Shown piece after piece: positions 17,369 to 26,272 of a stretch of DNA of 64,000 bases. The DNA lies in NCBI GenBank assembly GCA_900313005.1, contig ONZJ01000002.1:417001-481000 (forward strand), in the 5' to 3' direction. Under the pieces are notes generated by a model. That model saw only the letters and a list, made by a program, of their open reading frames with translations, was not told the DNA's origin and did no database searches. The translations under genes were made by a program, and so were the position numbers. How positions within the stretch are numbered: position 1 is the stretch's first letter; each line of letters starts with the position of its first letter. This stretch comes from Rhodobacteraceae bacterium EL129 (GTDB lineage Bacteria; Pseudomonadota; Alphaproteobacteria; Rhodobacterales; Rhodobacteraceae).

Positions 17369-18304
17369 GTGAAAATTGCCTTTCAGATGGATCCAATCGG
17401 TCCGATTGATATCACCGCTGACAGCACCTTTCGTCTGGCCGAGGAAGCGCAGGCGCGCGGGCACGAGCTGTTTTACTACACCCCCGACAAACTGGCCTAT
17501 GACCAAGGCCGCGTGACTGCGCGGGGCTGGCCTTTGACAGTGCAACGGGTCGAAGGCGATCATGCCACGTTGGGGGAGGAAGCCACAGTTGATCTGGCCG
17601 AGTTTGACGTGGTCTGGCTGCGTCAGGATCCCCCGTTTGATATGTTTTATATCACCACCACCCATATTCTGGAGCGGTTGATGCCGGGCACCCTAGTGGT
17701 GAATGATCCGTTCTGGGTCCGCAATTATCCCGAAAAGCTGCTGATCCTCGATTTTCCGGACCTGATGCCGCCTACGGCCATCGCACGCGATATTGAGACC
17801 ATCAAAGCCTTCCGTGCCCAGCATGGTGATGTGATCGTGAAGCCTTTGTATGGCAATGGCGGTGCAGGTGTTTTCCATTTGCCGCCCGAGGATCGCAATC
17901 TCAATTCGCTGCATGAGATGTTCACCGGGTTCTCGCGCGAGCCGCTGATCGTGCAAAAATTCCTGCCGGAGATTTCCAAGGGCGACAAACGGGTGATCCT
18001 CGTGGACGGTGCGCCCGTTGGCGCGATCAACCGTGTGCCTGCCAAGGGCGAGACGCGCTCGAACATGCATGTGGGCGGGCGGCCTGAAAAGATCGAGCTG
18101 AGCGCCCGCGATCGCGAGATTTGCGACCGGATCGGGCCTTTGTTGCGTGAAAAGGGGCAGGTGTTCGTAGGGATTGATGTGATCGGCGAGTATCTGACCG
18201 AGATCAACGTGACATCGCCTACGGGTATTCAAGAGCTGGAGCGATTTGACGGCGTGAACATCGCCGCACAGATCTGGGAGGCGATCGAGGCCAAGCGCGC
18301 ATGA
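17369..18304 (+). CDS. gshB: Glutathione synthase
   Basis: ATP-grasp ligase that joins gamma-glutamylcysteine and glycine to form glutathione in the cytoplasm. The N-terminal prokaryotic GSH-synthase domain begins [14 protein letters not shown] and contains [12 protein letters not shown]. The ATP-grasp region has [35 protein letters not shown] and a final [12 protein letters not shown] with metal-binding residues. The length (311) is typical. GTG start with GGGGA upstream. It overlaps the following hydrolase gene by four bases (ATGA). The rsmI-yraN-gshB order, with comM nearby, is common in alphaproteobacteria. Confidence 0.96.
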   Translation: MKIAFQMDPIGPIDITADSTFRLAEEAQARGHELFYYTPDKLAYDQGRVTARGWPLTVQRVEGDHATLGEEATVDLAEFDVVWLRQDPPFDMFYITTTHILERLMPGTLVVNDPFWVRNYPEKLLILDFPDLMPPTAIARDIETIKAFRAQHGDVIVKPLYGNGGAGVFHLPPEDRNLNSLHEMFTGFSREPLIVQKFLPEISKGDKRVILVDGAPVGAINRVPAKGETRSNMHVGGRPEKIELSARDREICDRIGPLLREKGQVFVGIDVIGEYLTEINVTSPTGIQELERFDGVNIAAQIWEAIEAKRA

Positions 18305-19209
18305 GTTTTGTCGCGCGCCTTTTGAACCCCTATTTGCGGCTGACGGAAAAGCCGATGCTGAAAAAGGCCAGCCCGGAAAAGATGCGCCGGTCGCTGGAGG
18401 TCAAATCCAGGCTGTTTTTCCATCCGCCGCGAGGAACGCGGTATGGGAAAAGGACACTTGGCACGGGCGCGAACCGTGTGGAGGCCGTGACCATTGAAGG
18501 CACGACCCTGACAGGCCCTTTGATTTTGTATTTTCACGGGGGTGGCTATGTCTTCGGCTCGCCCGATACGCACAAAGCAATGTTAGCCAAATTGTCGCGT
18601 TTGACTGGCTGTCCTGTGATCTTGCCCCGCTACCGTTTGGCCCCTGAACATTCGCATCCGGCCCCGATTGAGGATGGGTTGGTGGCCTACCGGGAAATCA
18701 TGGACCACCCCGGGGGAGTCATTCTGGGCGGAGACAGTGCAGGCGGCAGCCTGGCCCTGGGGCTATTGGGAGAGATCATTCGGATGGGCCTGTCTCAACC
18801 ATTGGGCACCTTCGCATTCTCGCCTTTGACGGATCTCACGTTCACAGCCCCCAGTATTTTGGGCAATGATGCCGCAGATGTGGTTCTACCAGGATCCCGA
18901 GCGGCCGAGTTTGCCGAGATGTTTTTGCGCGGCGCAGATCCCAAGGATCCGCGGTGTTCACCGCTGTTTGCCGCGTTCACCGGCGCATCACCCGTCTGGA
19001 TCACCGTCGGCGATACGGAGATTTTGCTGGATGACAGCACGCGTATGGCTGATGTGCTGCGGGCCCAGTCTGTTGACGTGACACTGCGGCTTGAGCGGGA
19101 TTTGCCGCACGTTTGGCCCGTGTTCCAAAATATCTTGCCAGAGGCACGACAGACCCTTCAAGCACTGGCCAATTGGGTGGGCGCGCTTTCCGATTCTGGT
19201 AAGCGATAG
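18301..19209 (+). CDS. Alpha/beta hydrolase (HSL-family esterase)
   Basis: Probable carboxylesterase of the hormone-sensitive-lipase group. The oxyanion motif [16 protein letters not shown] lies near residue 79, the nucleophile motif [11 protein letters not shown] near 140 (Ser of GDSAG), and acid/His positions are plausible in [11 protein letters not shown] and DLPHVWPVF near the end. No signal peptide is seen, so it is probably cytoplasmic. It is coupled to gshB by the ATGA overlap, and its 3' end overlaps convergent comM by 52 bases. The natural substrate is unknown. Confidence 0.9.
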   Translation: MSFVARLLNPYLRLTEKPMLKKASPEKMRRSLEVKSRLFFHPPRGTRYGKRTLGTGANRVEAVTIEGTTLTGPLILYFHGGGYVFGSPDTHKAMLAKLSRLTGCPVILPRYRLAPEHSHPAPIEDGLVAYREIMDHPGGVILGGDSAGGSLALGLLGEIIRMGLSQPLGTFAFSPLTDLTFTAPSILGNDAADVVLPGSRAAEFAEMFLRGADPKDPRCSPLFAAFTGASPVWITVGDTEILLDDSTRMADVLRAQSVDVTLRLERDLPHVWPVFQNILPEARQTLQALANWVGALSDSGKR

Positions 19210-20693
19210 CTGATCGCCTCGGCCATATGGGGGCGGCGCACGTCTGAGGATCCATCAAGATCCGCTATCGTGCGCGCCACACGCAACACGCGGTGATAAC
19301 CGCGAGCGGTGAGGCCAAAGCGATCCGCAACGCGGGTCAGAAGCGCGCGGCCTTCGGCATCCGGGCGTGCCACCTCTTCCAAAACCTCGCCTTCGGCATC
19401 GGCATTCAAGCGCATATCGGGCCGCGCGGCATATCGCGACTGTTGCACCGCACGGGCCGTGGCCACCCAGTCAGCCACGGTCGCGGAGGTGTCCCCGCTG
19501 GCAGGCAGGTCTAGATCGGTAAAGGCCACAGGGGGCACATCCACGCGCAGATCAAAGCGATCCATGAGCGGACCCGAGATGCGGCCCATGTAGTCTTCTC
19601 CGCAGATGGGGGCACGGGTACAGGCACGGCCCGGATCGCTGAGATAGCCGCATTTGCAGGGATTGGCGGCGGCCACGAGCATGAACCGGCAGGGGTATTT
19701 CACGTGGGCATTTGCACGGGCCACCATCACTTCGCCTGTTTCGATGGGTTGGCGCAAGGTTTCCAGCACGGTGCGGGGGAATTCAGGGAACTCATCCATG
19801 AACAACACCCCGTTGTGTGCCAGGCTGATCTCGCCAGGATGCGCGCGGCGCCCCCCGCCCACAATGGCCGCCATGGACGCGGTATGGTGTGGCTCGCGAA
19901 ACGGAGGGGTGCGGCAAATGCCGCCTTCATCCAGAAGGCCCACCATCGAGTGAATCATCGAGGTCTCAAGAGCTTCGGCCGCCGAGAGCGGTGGAAGGAT
20001 CCCCGGTAAACGGCTGGAGAGCATGGATTTTCCCGATCCGGGCGGGCCGACCATCATCAGATGGTGACGCCCTGCGGCTGCAATTTCCAGGGCACGCTTG
20101 GCGCGCTCTTGTCCTTTGACATCGCGCAGATCGCGGGCTGTGGCGTCGGTGATCACTTCGCCCGGCTCAGCGGGAGGAAGAGGTGCCTGACCAGTAAAAT
20201 GGCGCACAACCTCTCCGAGACTTGCCGCTCCGATGACTTGCGCGGCCCCGACCCAGGCCGCTTCGGCACCTGAGGCTTTGGGGCACAGGAGCATGCGATC
20301 CTCTTCGGCGGCAGCCATGGCTGCGGGCAGCGCCCCGATGACAGGCACCAATGCACCATCTAGAGACAGCTCACCCAGCGCGCATGTGCTTTCTATCGCG
20401 TCTTTTGGGATAATCTCGAGCGCGGCCAGCAGGGACAGGGCAATGGGCAGATCGAAGTGGCTGCCTTCCTTGGGCATGTCGGCCGGGCTCAGATTGACGG
20501 TGATCCGCTTGGAGGGCAGGGCGATCGCCATGGAACTGAGCGCTGTTCGTACACGGTCGCGGGCCTCAGACACGGCCTTGTCGGGCAGGCCTACAATGGA
20601 AAAGGCTGGCATGCCTGGGGTCACGGCGCATTGGACTTCAACCGAGCGGGCCTCGACCCCTTCAAAGGCGACTGTATAGGCACGGGCAATCAT
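19158..20693 (-). CDS. comM: YifB/ComM family Mg-chelatase-like AAA+ ATPase
   Basis: AAA+ helicase-type protein; ComM promotes branch migration during integration of DNA taken up by natural transformation, and is required in gene-transfer-agent recipients of related bacteria. Domains: N-terminal Lon-protease-like ChlI domain (VEVQCAVTPGMPAFSIVGLPDKAVSE is characteristic), Walker A MVGPPGSGKSML near 217, Walker B GVLFMDEFPEF, a zinc-like CKCGY...C...C pattern near 340, and a C-terminal helical domain with ARTIADLDGS. The length (511) is normal. A TTGA-N7-TTAA near-match to the CtrA box lies in the gap upstream. Confidence 0.95.
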   Translation of the reverse strand: MIARAYTVAFEGVEARSVEVQCAVTPGMPAFSIVGLPDKAVSEARDRVRTALSSMAIALPSKRITVNLSPADMPKEGSHFDLPIALSLLAALEIIPKDAIESTCALGELSLDGALVPVIGALPAAMAAAEEDRMLLCPKASGAEAAWVGAAQVIGAASLGEVVRHFTGQAPLPPAEPGEVITDATARDLRDVKGQERAKRALEIAAAGRHHLMMVGPPGSGKSMLSSRLPGILPPLSAAEALETSMIHSMVGLLDEGGICRTPPFREPHHTASMAAIVGGGRRAHPGEISLAHNGVLFMDEFPEFPRTVLETLRQPIETGEVMVARANAHVKYPCRFMLVAAANPCKCGYLSDPGRACTRAPICGEDYMGRISGPLMDRFDLRVDVPPVAFTDLDLPASGDTSATVADWVATARAVQQSRYAARPDMRLNADAEGEVLEEVARPDAEGRALLTRVADRFGLTARGYHRVLRVARTIADLDGSSDVRRPHMAEAISYRLPESESAPTQLASA

Positions 20694-20873
20694 GTATCAG
20701 CCTTTCGTCAACAAAGGTTAACGATACGGCGGTAGTGGTTGATGAATGGTTAATAGCGACCCTTGAGAGACGTGAAACCCAAGCCTCGCACCCCAAGCAT
20801 GGCCGGCCCTTTCGCAATGCAACGCAATCCGTTAGGTGTCGGGCACGAGCTGTTGTTGTAAAGGCCTTGCTTG

Positions 20874-22412
20874 ATGAAACCCGTGCGTATGCTGTCGAGC
20901 ATTCTGACCGTCGGCGGTTGGACATTGATGAGCCGCATCCTGGGCTTTGTGCGTGATGTTCTGATCGCCAATTTTTTGGGGCCAGGCGCCGCGATGGATG
21001 CCTTTGTGGCGGCCTTCCGATTGCCCAACATGTTTCGCCGGTTCTTTGCTGAAGGGGCGTTTAACGCAGCCTTCGTGCCGATGTTTTCCAAACGCCTTGA
21101 GGCGGGGAACGACGCGGATGGCTTTGGATCGCTGGCCTTTTCGGGGTTGGCGCTTGTTCTGATGGCGCTCACGGGTCTTGCGATGGTGTTTATGCCCGCC
21201 TTGGTCTGGGCAACGGCGGAAGGTTTTGTCGGTGATCCACGTTTTGACATGACGGTGGACTACGGGCGTATCGTGTTTCCCTATATCCTGTTTATTTCAC
21301 TGGCGGCTTTGCTCTCGGGAGCGTTGAACGCAGCCGGTCGGTTTGCGGCCGCGGCGGCGGCACCCGTGGTGTTGAACATTATGCTGGTCACAGCGATGGG
21401 GGTGGCGTGGTACATCGGTGGAGAAGTGGTGCGCGCCCTGGTGTGGACCATCCCTTTTGCCGGTGTGGCGCAGCTGGCCCTGGTCTGGATTGCCGCGCGC
21501 CGGGCCGGGATGAACATTGGTGTGGTGCGCCCGCGCTGGACACCAGAAATGGCCCAACTGGTGCGTATTGCCATTCCGGCAGCCCTTGCCGGTGGGGTGA
21601 TGCAAATCAACCTGTTGGTCGGGCAACAGGTGGCCTCGAACTATGACAAGGCGGTCAGCTGGCTGTATTCGGCGGACCGCCTGTATCAACTGCCATTGGG
21701 GGTTGTCGGAATCGCGGTTGGCATCGTCTTACTGCCCGATCTGTCACGCCGTTTGAAGGCGCAGGATGATGTGGGCGCGCGCGAGGCCTTGTCGCGTGCA
21801 GGCGAGATATCTCTGGCGCTGACCATCCCGTCGGCGGTCGCGCTCGTGGTCATCCCAATCCCGCTGGTAAGTGTTCTGTTTGAACGCGGAGCCTTTGGCG
21901 TGGATGATACAGCTGCCACGGCATTGGCCGTCACGATCTACGGGTTGGGCCTGCCTGCATTTGTCCTTCAAAAGCTGTTGCAACCGATCTTTTTTGCCCG
22001 CGAGGACACCCGAACGCCCTTTCACTATGCAGTGGTGGCAATGGTGATCAACGCGGTGCTGGCGATTGGTCTGTCCTATTATATGGGGTGGGTGGCAGCA
22101 GCCATCGCCACCACTGTCGCGGGGTGGGTCATGGTGGGGCTGCTCGCACTGGGCGCGCGCCAATTTGGGGCAGTTGCCCGATTTGATCGGCGGTTTTGGA
22201 GCCGGATGTGGCGCATTGTCCTGGCCTCAAGCCTGATGGGATGTGTGCTCTGGGCAGCTGGGTTGACGTTGAACCCGTTTATCCTGATCCCCGGCCTGCG
22301 GTGGTTGGCGCTGTTGTTGCTGATCGTTGTGGGGGTTGGCAGCTATTTCATGCTGGGCCGTCTGCTGGGCGCGTTCAGCAAAGGCGAGTTGCGGACGGCG
22401 TTCCGGCGATAA
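20874..22412 (+). CDS. murJ: Lipid II flippase MurJ
   Basis: Inner-membrane MOP-superfamily flippase that moves lipid II to the periplasmic face for peptidoglycan synthesis. About 14 hydrophobic segments run through the protein; the N-terminal signature GGWTLMSRILGFVRDVLIANFLGPG, then FRLPNMFRRFFAEGAFNAAFVPMF, is diagnostic, with the essential Arg residues present. The length (513) is typical. I chose the ATG at 20874; a TTG lies one codon upstream. It is divergent from comM with a 180-base gap that has no recognisable gene. Confidence 0.95.
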   Translation: MKPVRMLSSILTVGGWTLMSRILGFVRDVLIANFLGPGAAMDAFVAAFRLPNMFRRFFAEGAFNAAFVPMFSKRLEAGNDADGFGSLAFSGLALVLMALTGLAMVFMPALVWATAEGFVGDPRFDMTVDYGRIVFPYILFISLAALLSGALNAAGRFAAAAAAPVVLNIMLVTAMGVAWYIGGEVVRALVWTIPFAGVAQLALVWIAARRAGMNIGVVRPRWTPEMAQLVRIAIPAALAGGVMQINLLVGQQVASNYDKAVSWLYSADRLYQLPLGVVGIAVGIVLLPDLSRRLKAQDDVGAREALSRAGEISLALTIPSAVALVVIPIPLVSVLFERGAFGVDDTAATALAVTIYGLGLPAFVLQKLLQPIFFAREDTRTPFHYAVVAMVINAVLAIGLSYYMGWVAAAIATTVAGWVMVGLLALGARQFGAVARFDRRFWSRMWRIVLASSLMGCVLWAAGLTLNPFILIPGLRWLALLLLIVVGVGSYFMLGRLLGAFSKGELRTAFRR

Positions 22413-22419
22413 CCTTTGT

Positions 22420-23109
22420 TCACTCGTGGCGCATTTTGGCGCGCAGCTTGGCAAATCCGCCAGGGCTGAGCACGAATGAGGCCAGAAACCCTGCTACGAA
22501 GCCTCCGATATCCGCCAGCCACTCGCTGTTGCCACCAAACAACAGGCCAAAGATCAGCTGGATCCCCAGAAGGAACCCGATCAAGGTGAAAGCGCGATAT
22601 TGCTGCGCACCCATCTGCCCCAATTTGAGCCACATCAGATAGGTAAACCCGCCGATCAGGCCGTATACGCCGGGAAAGGCACCGATCAGTAAAAGATTGC
22701 TGTTTGACAACAGACCATAGGTCAGAGCGCCGGCTGCCAATGAGACAAGAAACAAGACAAGTGTTGCCCATTGGCTGAAGACATCCCCCACAAACTTTCC
22801 CAGCGCCAAAAGCATCGCTGCCGCAAAAAGCGCATGGGTGAAATTGTGGTGCACAAACCCGTAGCTGATAAAACGAGCGATCTGGTCTCGTGGATAGACA
22901 CCGTTCGCAAACATCCACTGCATGATCCTTTGGCTGAAACCGTAGGTGTCTTGCGCCTGTGAACGCCAGCCGATGGCTTCGGGGCCTCCCAGCATACCGC
23001 GCGCGCCCAGGCTGAACCGCGCCTCCAACAAGAGAATGATCAGAAACAAGATCACAACCACGGGTGGGATCGGGTTTACCGGGCTTGTTTGATTGGGTTC
23101 GCTGCTCAT
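22420..23109 (-). CDS. Rhomboid-family membrane protein lacking the catalytic residues
   Basis: Integral membrane protein, 229 residues, about six transmembrane helices in rhomboid order. The first helix is near 15-31, an L1-type loop follows, and the second core helix starts [21 protein letters not shown]. The fourth-helix motif that is normally GxSG reads [12 protein letters not shown] (143-154), with Phe145 where the nucleophile Ser belongs. The sixth-helix motif that is normally HxGGxxxG reads D200-IGGFVAG, with Asp for the catalytic His; the oxyanion Asn is Ala95 or a neighbour. It is therefore probably a proteolytically dead rhomboid (pseudoprotease). Divergent from trpS. Confidence 0.85.
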   Translation of the reverse strand: MSSEPNQTSPVNPIPPVVVILFLIILLLEARFSLGARGMLGGPEAIGWRSQAQDTYGFSQRIMQWMFANGVYPRDQIARFISYGFVHHNFTHALFAAAMLLALGKFVGDVFSQWATLVLFLVSLAAGALTYGLLSNSNLLLIGAFPGVYGLIGGFTYLMWLKLGQMGAQQYRAFTLIGFLLGIQLIFGLLFGGNSEWLADIGGFVAGFLASFVLSPGGFAKLRAKMRHE

Positions 23110-23201
23110 CTTGGGTGTCTTTCCATGGTGCCCATTGCTTGACGGGGCGTTTGCCTAGGGTTACGCGAGGCAGACACAGAAATCCAGACGGAGCATACCC
23201 C

Positions 23202-24221
23202 ATGACAGAGGTGGTCCACACACCCCGCGTCTTTTCCGGCATCCAGCCTTCGGGCGGGCTGACCCTTGGCAATTATCTGGGCGCGATGAAGCGCTTTGTT
23301 GATATGCAAAACGAAGGGATCGAGACGATCTACTGCATGGTCGATCTGCATGCCATCACCGTCTGGCAAGACCCCGATAAACTGCGTCGCGCCACGCGCG
23401 AACTCTGTGCAGGCTATATCGCAAGTGGTCTGGATCCGGCGAAGTCGATCCTGTTCAACCAATCCCAGGTGGCCGAACACACGCAGCTGGCTTGGATTTT
23501 CAACTGCGTGGCCCGGATGGGATGGATGCAGCGGATGACGCAATTCAAGGACAAGGCCGGCAAGAATGCGCAGAATGCCTCGCTTGGCCTGTTTGGATAT
23601 CCGGCGCTGATGGCGGCGGACATTCTGGTGTATCATGCGACCCATGTCCCCGTGGGGGAGGATCAGAAACAACATCTGGAACTGACCCGGGACATCGCGA
23701 CCAAGTTCAATCACGATTACGGTGTGGAGTTCTTTCCCATCACCGAACCTGTGATTGAAGGGGCGGCGACACGGGTGATGAGCCTGCGAGATGGGTCCAA
23801 GAAGATGTCGAAATCCGATCCGTCGGACATGAGCCGGATCAACATGACCGATGACGCCGACGCAATCGCCAAGAAAATCCGCAAAGCCAAGACGGATCCT
23901 GAGCCTTTGCCATCGGATGTTGATGGGCTTGAGGCGCGACCCGAGGCGCGCAATCTGGTCAATATCTATGCAGCCCTCAGCGAAACCAGTGTGGAGCAGG
24001 TCATGCGTGATGTGGGCGGTAAGGAATTTTCCGCGTTCAAGCCAATGCTGGCGGAACTGGCCGTCGAAAAAATGTCGCCAATTTCTGGCGAGATGGCCCG
24101 GCTGATGCAGGACGAAACCGAGATTGACCGCATTCTGGCCGAGGGTGCTGGTCGCGCGCGGGCCATTGCGGCACCGATCCTGAAGAAAACCTATGAAATT
24201 GTCGGAATGGTCGGCGCATAG
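23202..24221 (+). CDS. trpS: Tryptophanyl-tRNA synthetase
   Basis: Class I aminoacyl-tRNA synthetase charging tRNA-Trp. The HIGH-like motif is in [19 protein letters not shown] at the N-terminus, and [14 protein letters not shown] is the KMSKS loop near residue 197. [11 protein letters not shown] and [16 protein letters not shown] are further TrpRS landmarks. The frame is open 46 codons upstream, but the ATG at 23202 has GGAG at the right distance and gives the normal length (339). A strong intrinsic terminator follows. Confidence 0.97.
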   Translation: MTEVVHTPRVFSGIQPSGGLTLGNYLGAMKRFVDMQNEGIETIYCMVDLHAITVWQDPDKLRRATRELCAGYIASGLDPAKSILFNQSQVAEHTQLAWIFNCVARMGWMQRMTQFKDKAGKNAQNASLGLFGYPALMAADILVYHATHVPVGEDQKQHLELTRDIATKFNHDYGVEFFPITEPVIEGAATRVMSLRDGSKKMSKSDPSDMSRINMTDDADAIAKKIRKAKTDPEPLPSDVDGLEARPEARNLVNIYAALSETSVEQVMRDVGGKEFSAFKPMLAELAVEKMSPISGEMARLMQDETEIDRILAEGAGRARAIAAPILKKTYEIVGMVGA

Positions 24222-24244
24222 CGCGGCCACAGCCGAAGCAATTG

Positions 24245-24280
24245 TAAGAGCGCGCAACCCATCGGCTGCGCGCTCTTTTA
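24245..24280 (+). terminator. Intrinsic terminator after trpS
   Basis: A perfect 11-bp stem AAGAGCGCGCA/TGCGCGCTCTT with a 10-base loop is followed by TTACA, 24 nt after the trpS stop. The A-rich and T-rich flanks make it bidirectional, so it may also end the YkgB-like gene from the other side. Confidence 0.85.
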
Positions 24281-24303
24281 CATGTGCGTAAGTGGTATTG
24301 GGA

Positions 24304-24774
24304 TCAGGCGCGGATAGCGTCACGCAGGGCCCAGATGGACGCCGCGAGCAGGACGATATCTTTCAGCAGGAACTGACCGGGCAGAACCGAGATGGCCAGA
24401 GTGCCGTGATCGGGGATGAAAACACCCGGCGTGCTGAGGAAGAAGCTGGTGGTCACAAGGAAGGTCCCTATGGCGCCCATGGCCCCCACCACGGCCAGTT
24501 TCGGTGCGACAAAGCGCAGGGCCAGAAGGACGGCGATGATCAGCTCGGTTGTGCCGATGAGGTTAGACACGGCCTGCACGCTGAGGATGTTATAGACCCA
24601 GCCCAGAAATGGGCTGTTGGCCACTAGGCCCTCAATGGCGCCGGCCTCGTAGGCGGTGAATTTCATGGCACCGAACCAGAGGAACACCAGGGGCAAGGCG
24701 ACAAAGATGGCTTTGTCGGCCAATGTGTCCAGAAGACGCGATTGGGCTGGAGTATTCAGATCATAAGTTGTCAT
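24304..24774 (-). CDS. YkgB/RclC-like (DUF417) membrane protein
   Basis: A 156-residue inner-membrane protein with four hydrophobic segments. It begins with a polar stretch, then FVALPLVFLWFGAMKFTAYEA (the DUF417 signature), SPFLGWVY, GTTELIIAVLLALRF and a C-terminal LKDIVLLAAS. The E. coli homologue YkgB (RclC) belongs to the reactive-chlorine resistance operon; that this one does the same is inference. An exact copy of the operator found before the TetR gene lies 27-45 nt upstream of the start, so the TetR protein probably controls it. GGGAACC precedes the ATG. Confidence 0.85.
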   Translation of the reverse strand: MTTYDLNTPAQSRLLDTLADKAIFVALPLVFLWFGAMKFTAYEAGAIEGLVANSPFLGWVYNILSVQAVSNLIGTTELIIAVLLALRFVAPKLAVVGAMGAIGTFLVTTSFFLSTPGVFIPDHGTLAISVLPGQFLLKDIVLLAASIWALRDAIRA

Positions 24775-24800
24775 TGTCAGGGTTCCCTTCAGACGTTTTA

Positions 24801-24819
24801 GTTACGGACCGATTGGTCA
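24801..24819. promoter_or_regulatory. TetR-type operator, copy 1 (upstream of the YkgB-like gene)
   Basis: GTTACGGACCGATTGGTCA, identical in all 19 positions to the copy beside the TetR gene. The centre GACC-GATT-GGTC is a dyad, as usual for TetR-family operators. Confidence 0.7.
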
Positions 24820-24838
24820 CATTTGAGGCAAAAGAAAA

Positions 24839-25000
24839 TCAGTGCGCGTGTGTGGCAGAATATCCGGCGGCTAGGGCAGCGTGGGCCAACCCGCGGGGGC
24901 CCGTGTCTGCACGACGCGACAGGCGGATCAGGATGGCATCAAGCTGTTCGATCTCGGCCAATTCGGCGCTGGTGGGGTATGATGTGGGAAAGCGGTTCAT
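24839..25000 (-). CDS. Small protein of 53 residues, unrecognised
   Basis: Reading the minus strand from the ATG at 25000 gives MNRFPTSYPTSAELAEIEQL, then a helical charged stretch with LIRLSRRADTG and an Ala/His-rich end before TGA. AGGAGA lies upstream at a usable distance. The SYPTSAELAEIE start resembles short helical proteins I have seen in Rhodobacter-type genomes, but I cannot name a family with certainty. It lies between the two operator copies, in the same direction as the YkgB-like gene, so it is probably under the same TetR control. Too short for a confident call. Confidence 0.5.
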   Translation of the reverse strand: MNRFPTSYPTSAELAEIEQLDAILIRLSRRADTGPRGLAHAALAAGYSATHAH

Positions 25001-25043
25001 GGATCATGTCTCCTGTCGGTTGTGACTTTATGAAGATGCGCTG

Positions 25044-25072
25044 TTGCATCGTTGATGTGACTGGCATATATC
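25044..25072 (+). promoter_or_regulatory. Sigma-70-type promoter of the TetR gene
   Basis: TTGCAT, 17-base spacer, TATATC. The operator starts at the very next base, over the expected transcription start, which is the arrangement for autorepression. Confidence 0.5.
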
Positions 25073-25091
25073 GTTACGGACCGATTGGTCA
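25073..25091. promoter_or_regulatory. TetR-type operator, copy 2 (at the TetR gene start site)
   Basis: GTTACGGACCGATTGGTCA, the second exact copy. It sits between the divergent TetR gene and the 53-residue gene, so one bound repressor could close both. Confidence 0.7.
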
Positions 25092-25138
25092 ACAATATGA
25101 AGCGCATATTTCAAAAACCTCACGGAAACGAGATAATC

Positions 25139-25675
25139 ATGGCGAGACCCCGCAGTTTTGATCCCGATGAAACCCTGTTGCAGCTCAAGGCGCTTTTCTG
25201 GGCGCAGGGTTTTGACGGGGCCTCGATGAGCGACATTGAAGAGGCCACAGGGCTTAACAAACAAAGCCTGTATCGTCAGTGGGGGGATAAACGGCGGATG
25301 TATCTGGCTGCGTTGCAGTCTTATGCCCGCGAAGAGATGACAGCCGCCGCCAAGATCCTGAATGGCGCTGGTACTCCACGTGAGAAAATGGAGAGATTGT
25401 TTTTGGGTGCCGCTCAGGAGGCCGACCCGCGGGGCTGTTTTTTGTGCAATGCGAGCATTGATCAGGCGCAAGCGGATCAGGATACGCGCCAGGCGGTTCT
25501 GGCAATGATGGCAGCCACATTGCAGGCGTTTGAGGCAGCCTTGCCGTCTGATCACAAACATAAAGCGGCTGCACTGCAGGCCAATTACCACGGGTTGCGG
25601 GTCATGGCGGCGGCGGGTCTGCCGCGCGAGGTGTTGTTGAACGTGGCAGAAGGTGCATTGTCACAGGTGCCATAG
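25139..25675 (+). CDS. TetR/AcrR-family repressor with a CxxC-type pair
   Basis: A 178-residue one-component regulator. The N-terminal helix-turn-helix reads ARPRSFDPDETLLQLKALFW, then MSDIEEATGLNKQSLYRQWGDKRRMYL. The C-terminal domain has RGCFLCNASID at 99-109, with Cys100 and Cys103. A GC(F/L)xxN segment is common in this subfamily; the second Cys could allow thiol-based sensing, which would fit a YkgB/RclC-type target, but that is inference. I chose the ATG at 25139 because the HTH begins there and the two operators then lie upstream. It is probably autoregulated and controls the divergent small gene and the YkgB-like gene. Confidence 0.9.
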   Translation: MARPRSFDPDETLLQLKALFWAQGFDGASMSDIEEATGLNKQSLYRQWGDKRRMYLAALQSYAREEMTAAAKILNGAGTPREKMERLFLGAAQEADPRGCFLCNASIDQAQADQDTRQAVLAMMAATLQAFEAALPSDHKHKAAALQANYHGLRVMAAAGLPREVLLNVAEGALSQVP

Positions 25676-25693
25676 GGTCTCTGTGCACCTGTG
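25662..25693. other. 9-bp inverted repeat across the TetR gene stop
   Basis: CACAGGTGC and GCACCTGTG form a perfect stem with a 14-base loop that includes the TetR gene's stop codon. No T run follows, so it is either a weak terminator or an RNA-stability hairpin. Confidence 0.35.
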
Positions 25694-25776
25694 CACTTAT
25701 GATCTGCGATTGACGCTTATTGTGCGCGTTGTGATTGTCCCCATATGCTGTGCGAACACCCACAAAGGACCATTCA

Positions 25777-26262
25777 ATGACACAAGGTCTACATCCTCGA
25801 ACATCCATTGGTCATGTCCATCTTAAGGTTGCTGATCTTGATCGCGCCATCGGGTTTTACTCCGGTGTGCTGGGATTTGATGTGCAACAACGCATGGGGA
25901 CGCAAGCCGCGTTTCTGGGCGCAGGTGGCTATCATCATCACATTGGGTTGAATACCTGGGAGTCGGCGGGGGGTACGCCTGCGCCGGCGGGGCATACAGG
26001 GTTGTATCACACTGCGTTTTTATACGCCGACCGGGCAGAATTGGCGGATGCGGTGCGCCGGGTGATTGACGCAGGCTATCCGTTGGAAGGCGCGGCAGAT
26101 CACGGTGTGAGCGAGGCGGTTTACCTGTCCGATCCCGATGGCAATGGCGTTGAGCTCTACCGGGATCGACCCGAGGCGGAATGGCCCCGGGACGCGCAGG
26201 GAAACCTCGCCATGGGGAATGCCCGGCTGGATGTCGAGGCCTTGCTTGCCGAGGCGCCCTGA
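25777..26262 (+). CDS. VOC-family (glyoxalase/extradiol dioxygenase fold) protein
   Basis: A 161-residue metalloprotein fold with paired beta-alpha-beta modules. Metal ligands are visible: His in IGHVHLKVADLDRAIGFYSGVLGF (residue about 13) and Glu in SDPDGNGVELYRDRP near the C-terminus, with GLYHTAFLYADRAEL starting the second module. It resembles the CatE-type catechol-2,3-dioxygenase group, but the substrate is not determinable. The ATG at 25777 has AAAGGA upstream. It follows the TetR gene in the same direction after a hairpin, and could belong to the same stress or detoxification cassette. Confidence 0.88.
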   Translation: MTQGLHPRTSIGHVHLKVADLDRAIGFYSGVLGFDVQQRMGTQAAFLGAGGYHHHIGLNTWESAGGTPAPAGHTGLYHTAFLYADRAELADAVRRVIDAGYPLEGAADHGVSEAVYLSDPDGNGVELYRDRPEAEWPRDAQGNLAMGNARLDVEALLAEAP

Positions 26263-26272
26263 TGTCGTGCCT

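Noticed and set aside
25602-25808. Minus-strand open frame across the TetR stop and the VOC start
   Set aside because: Covers the hairpin and both flanking genes in antisense; the composition is not protein-like.
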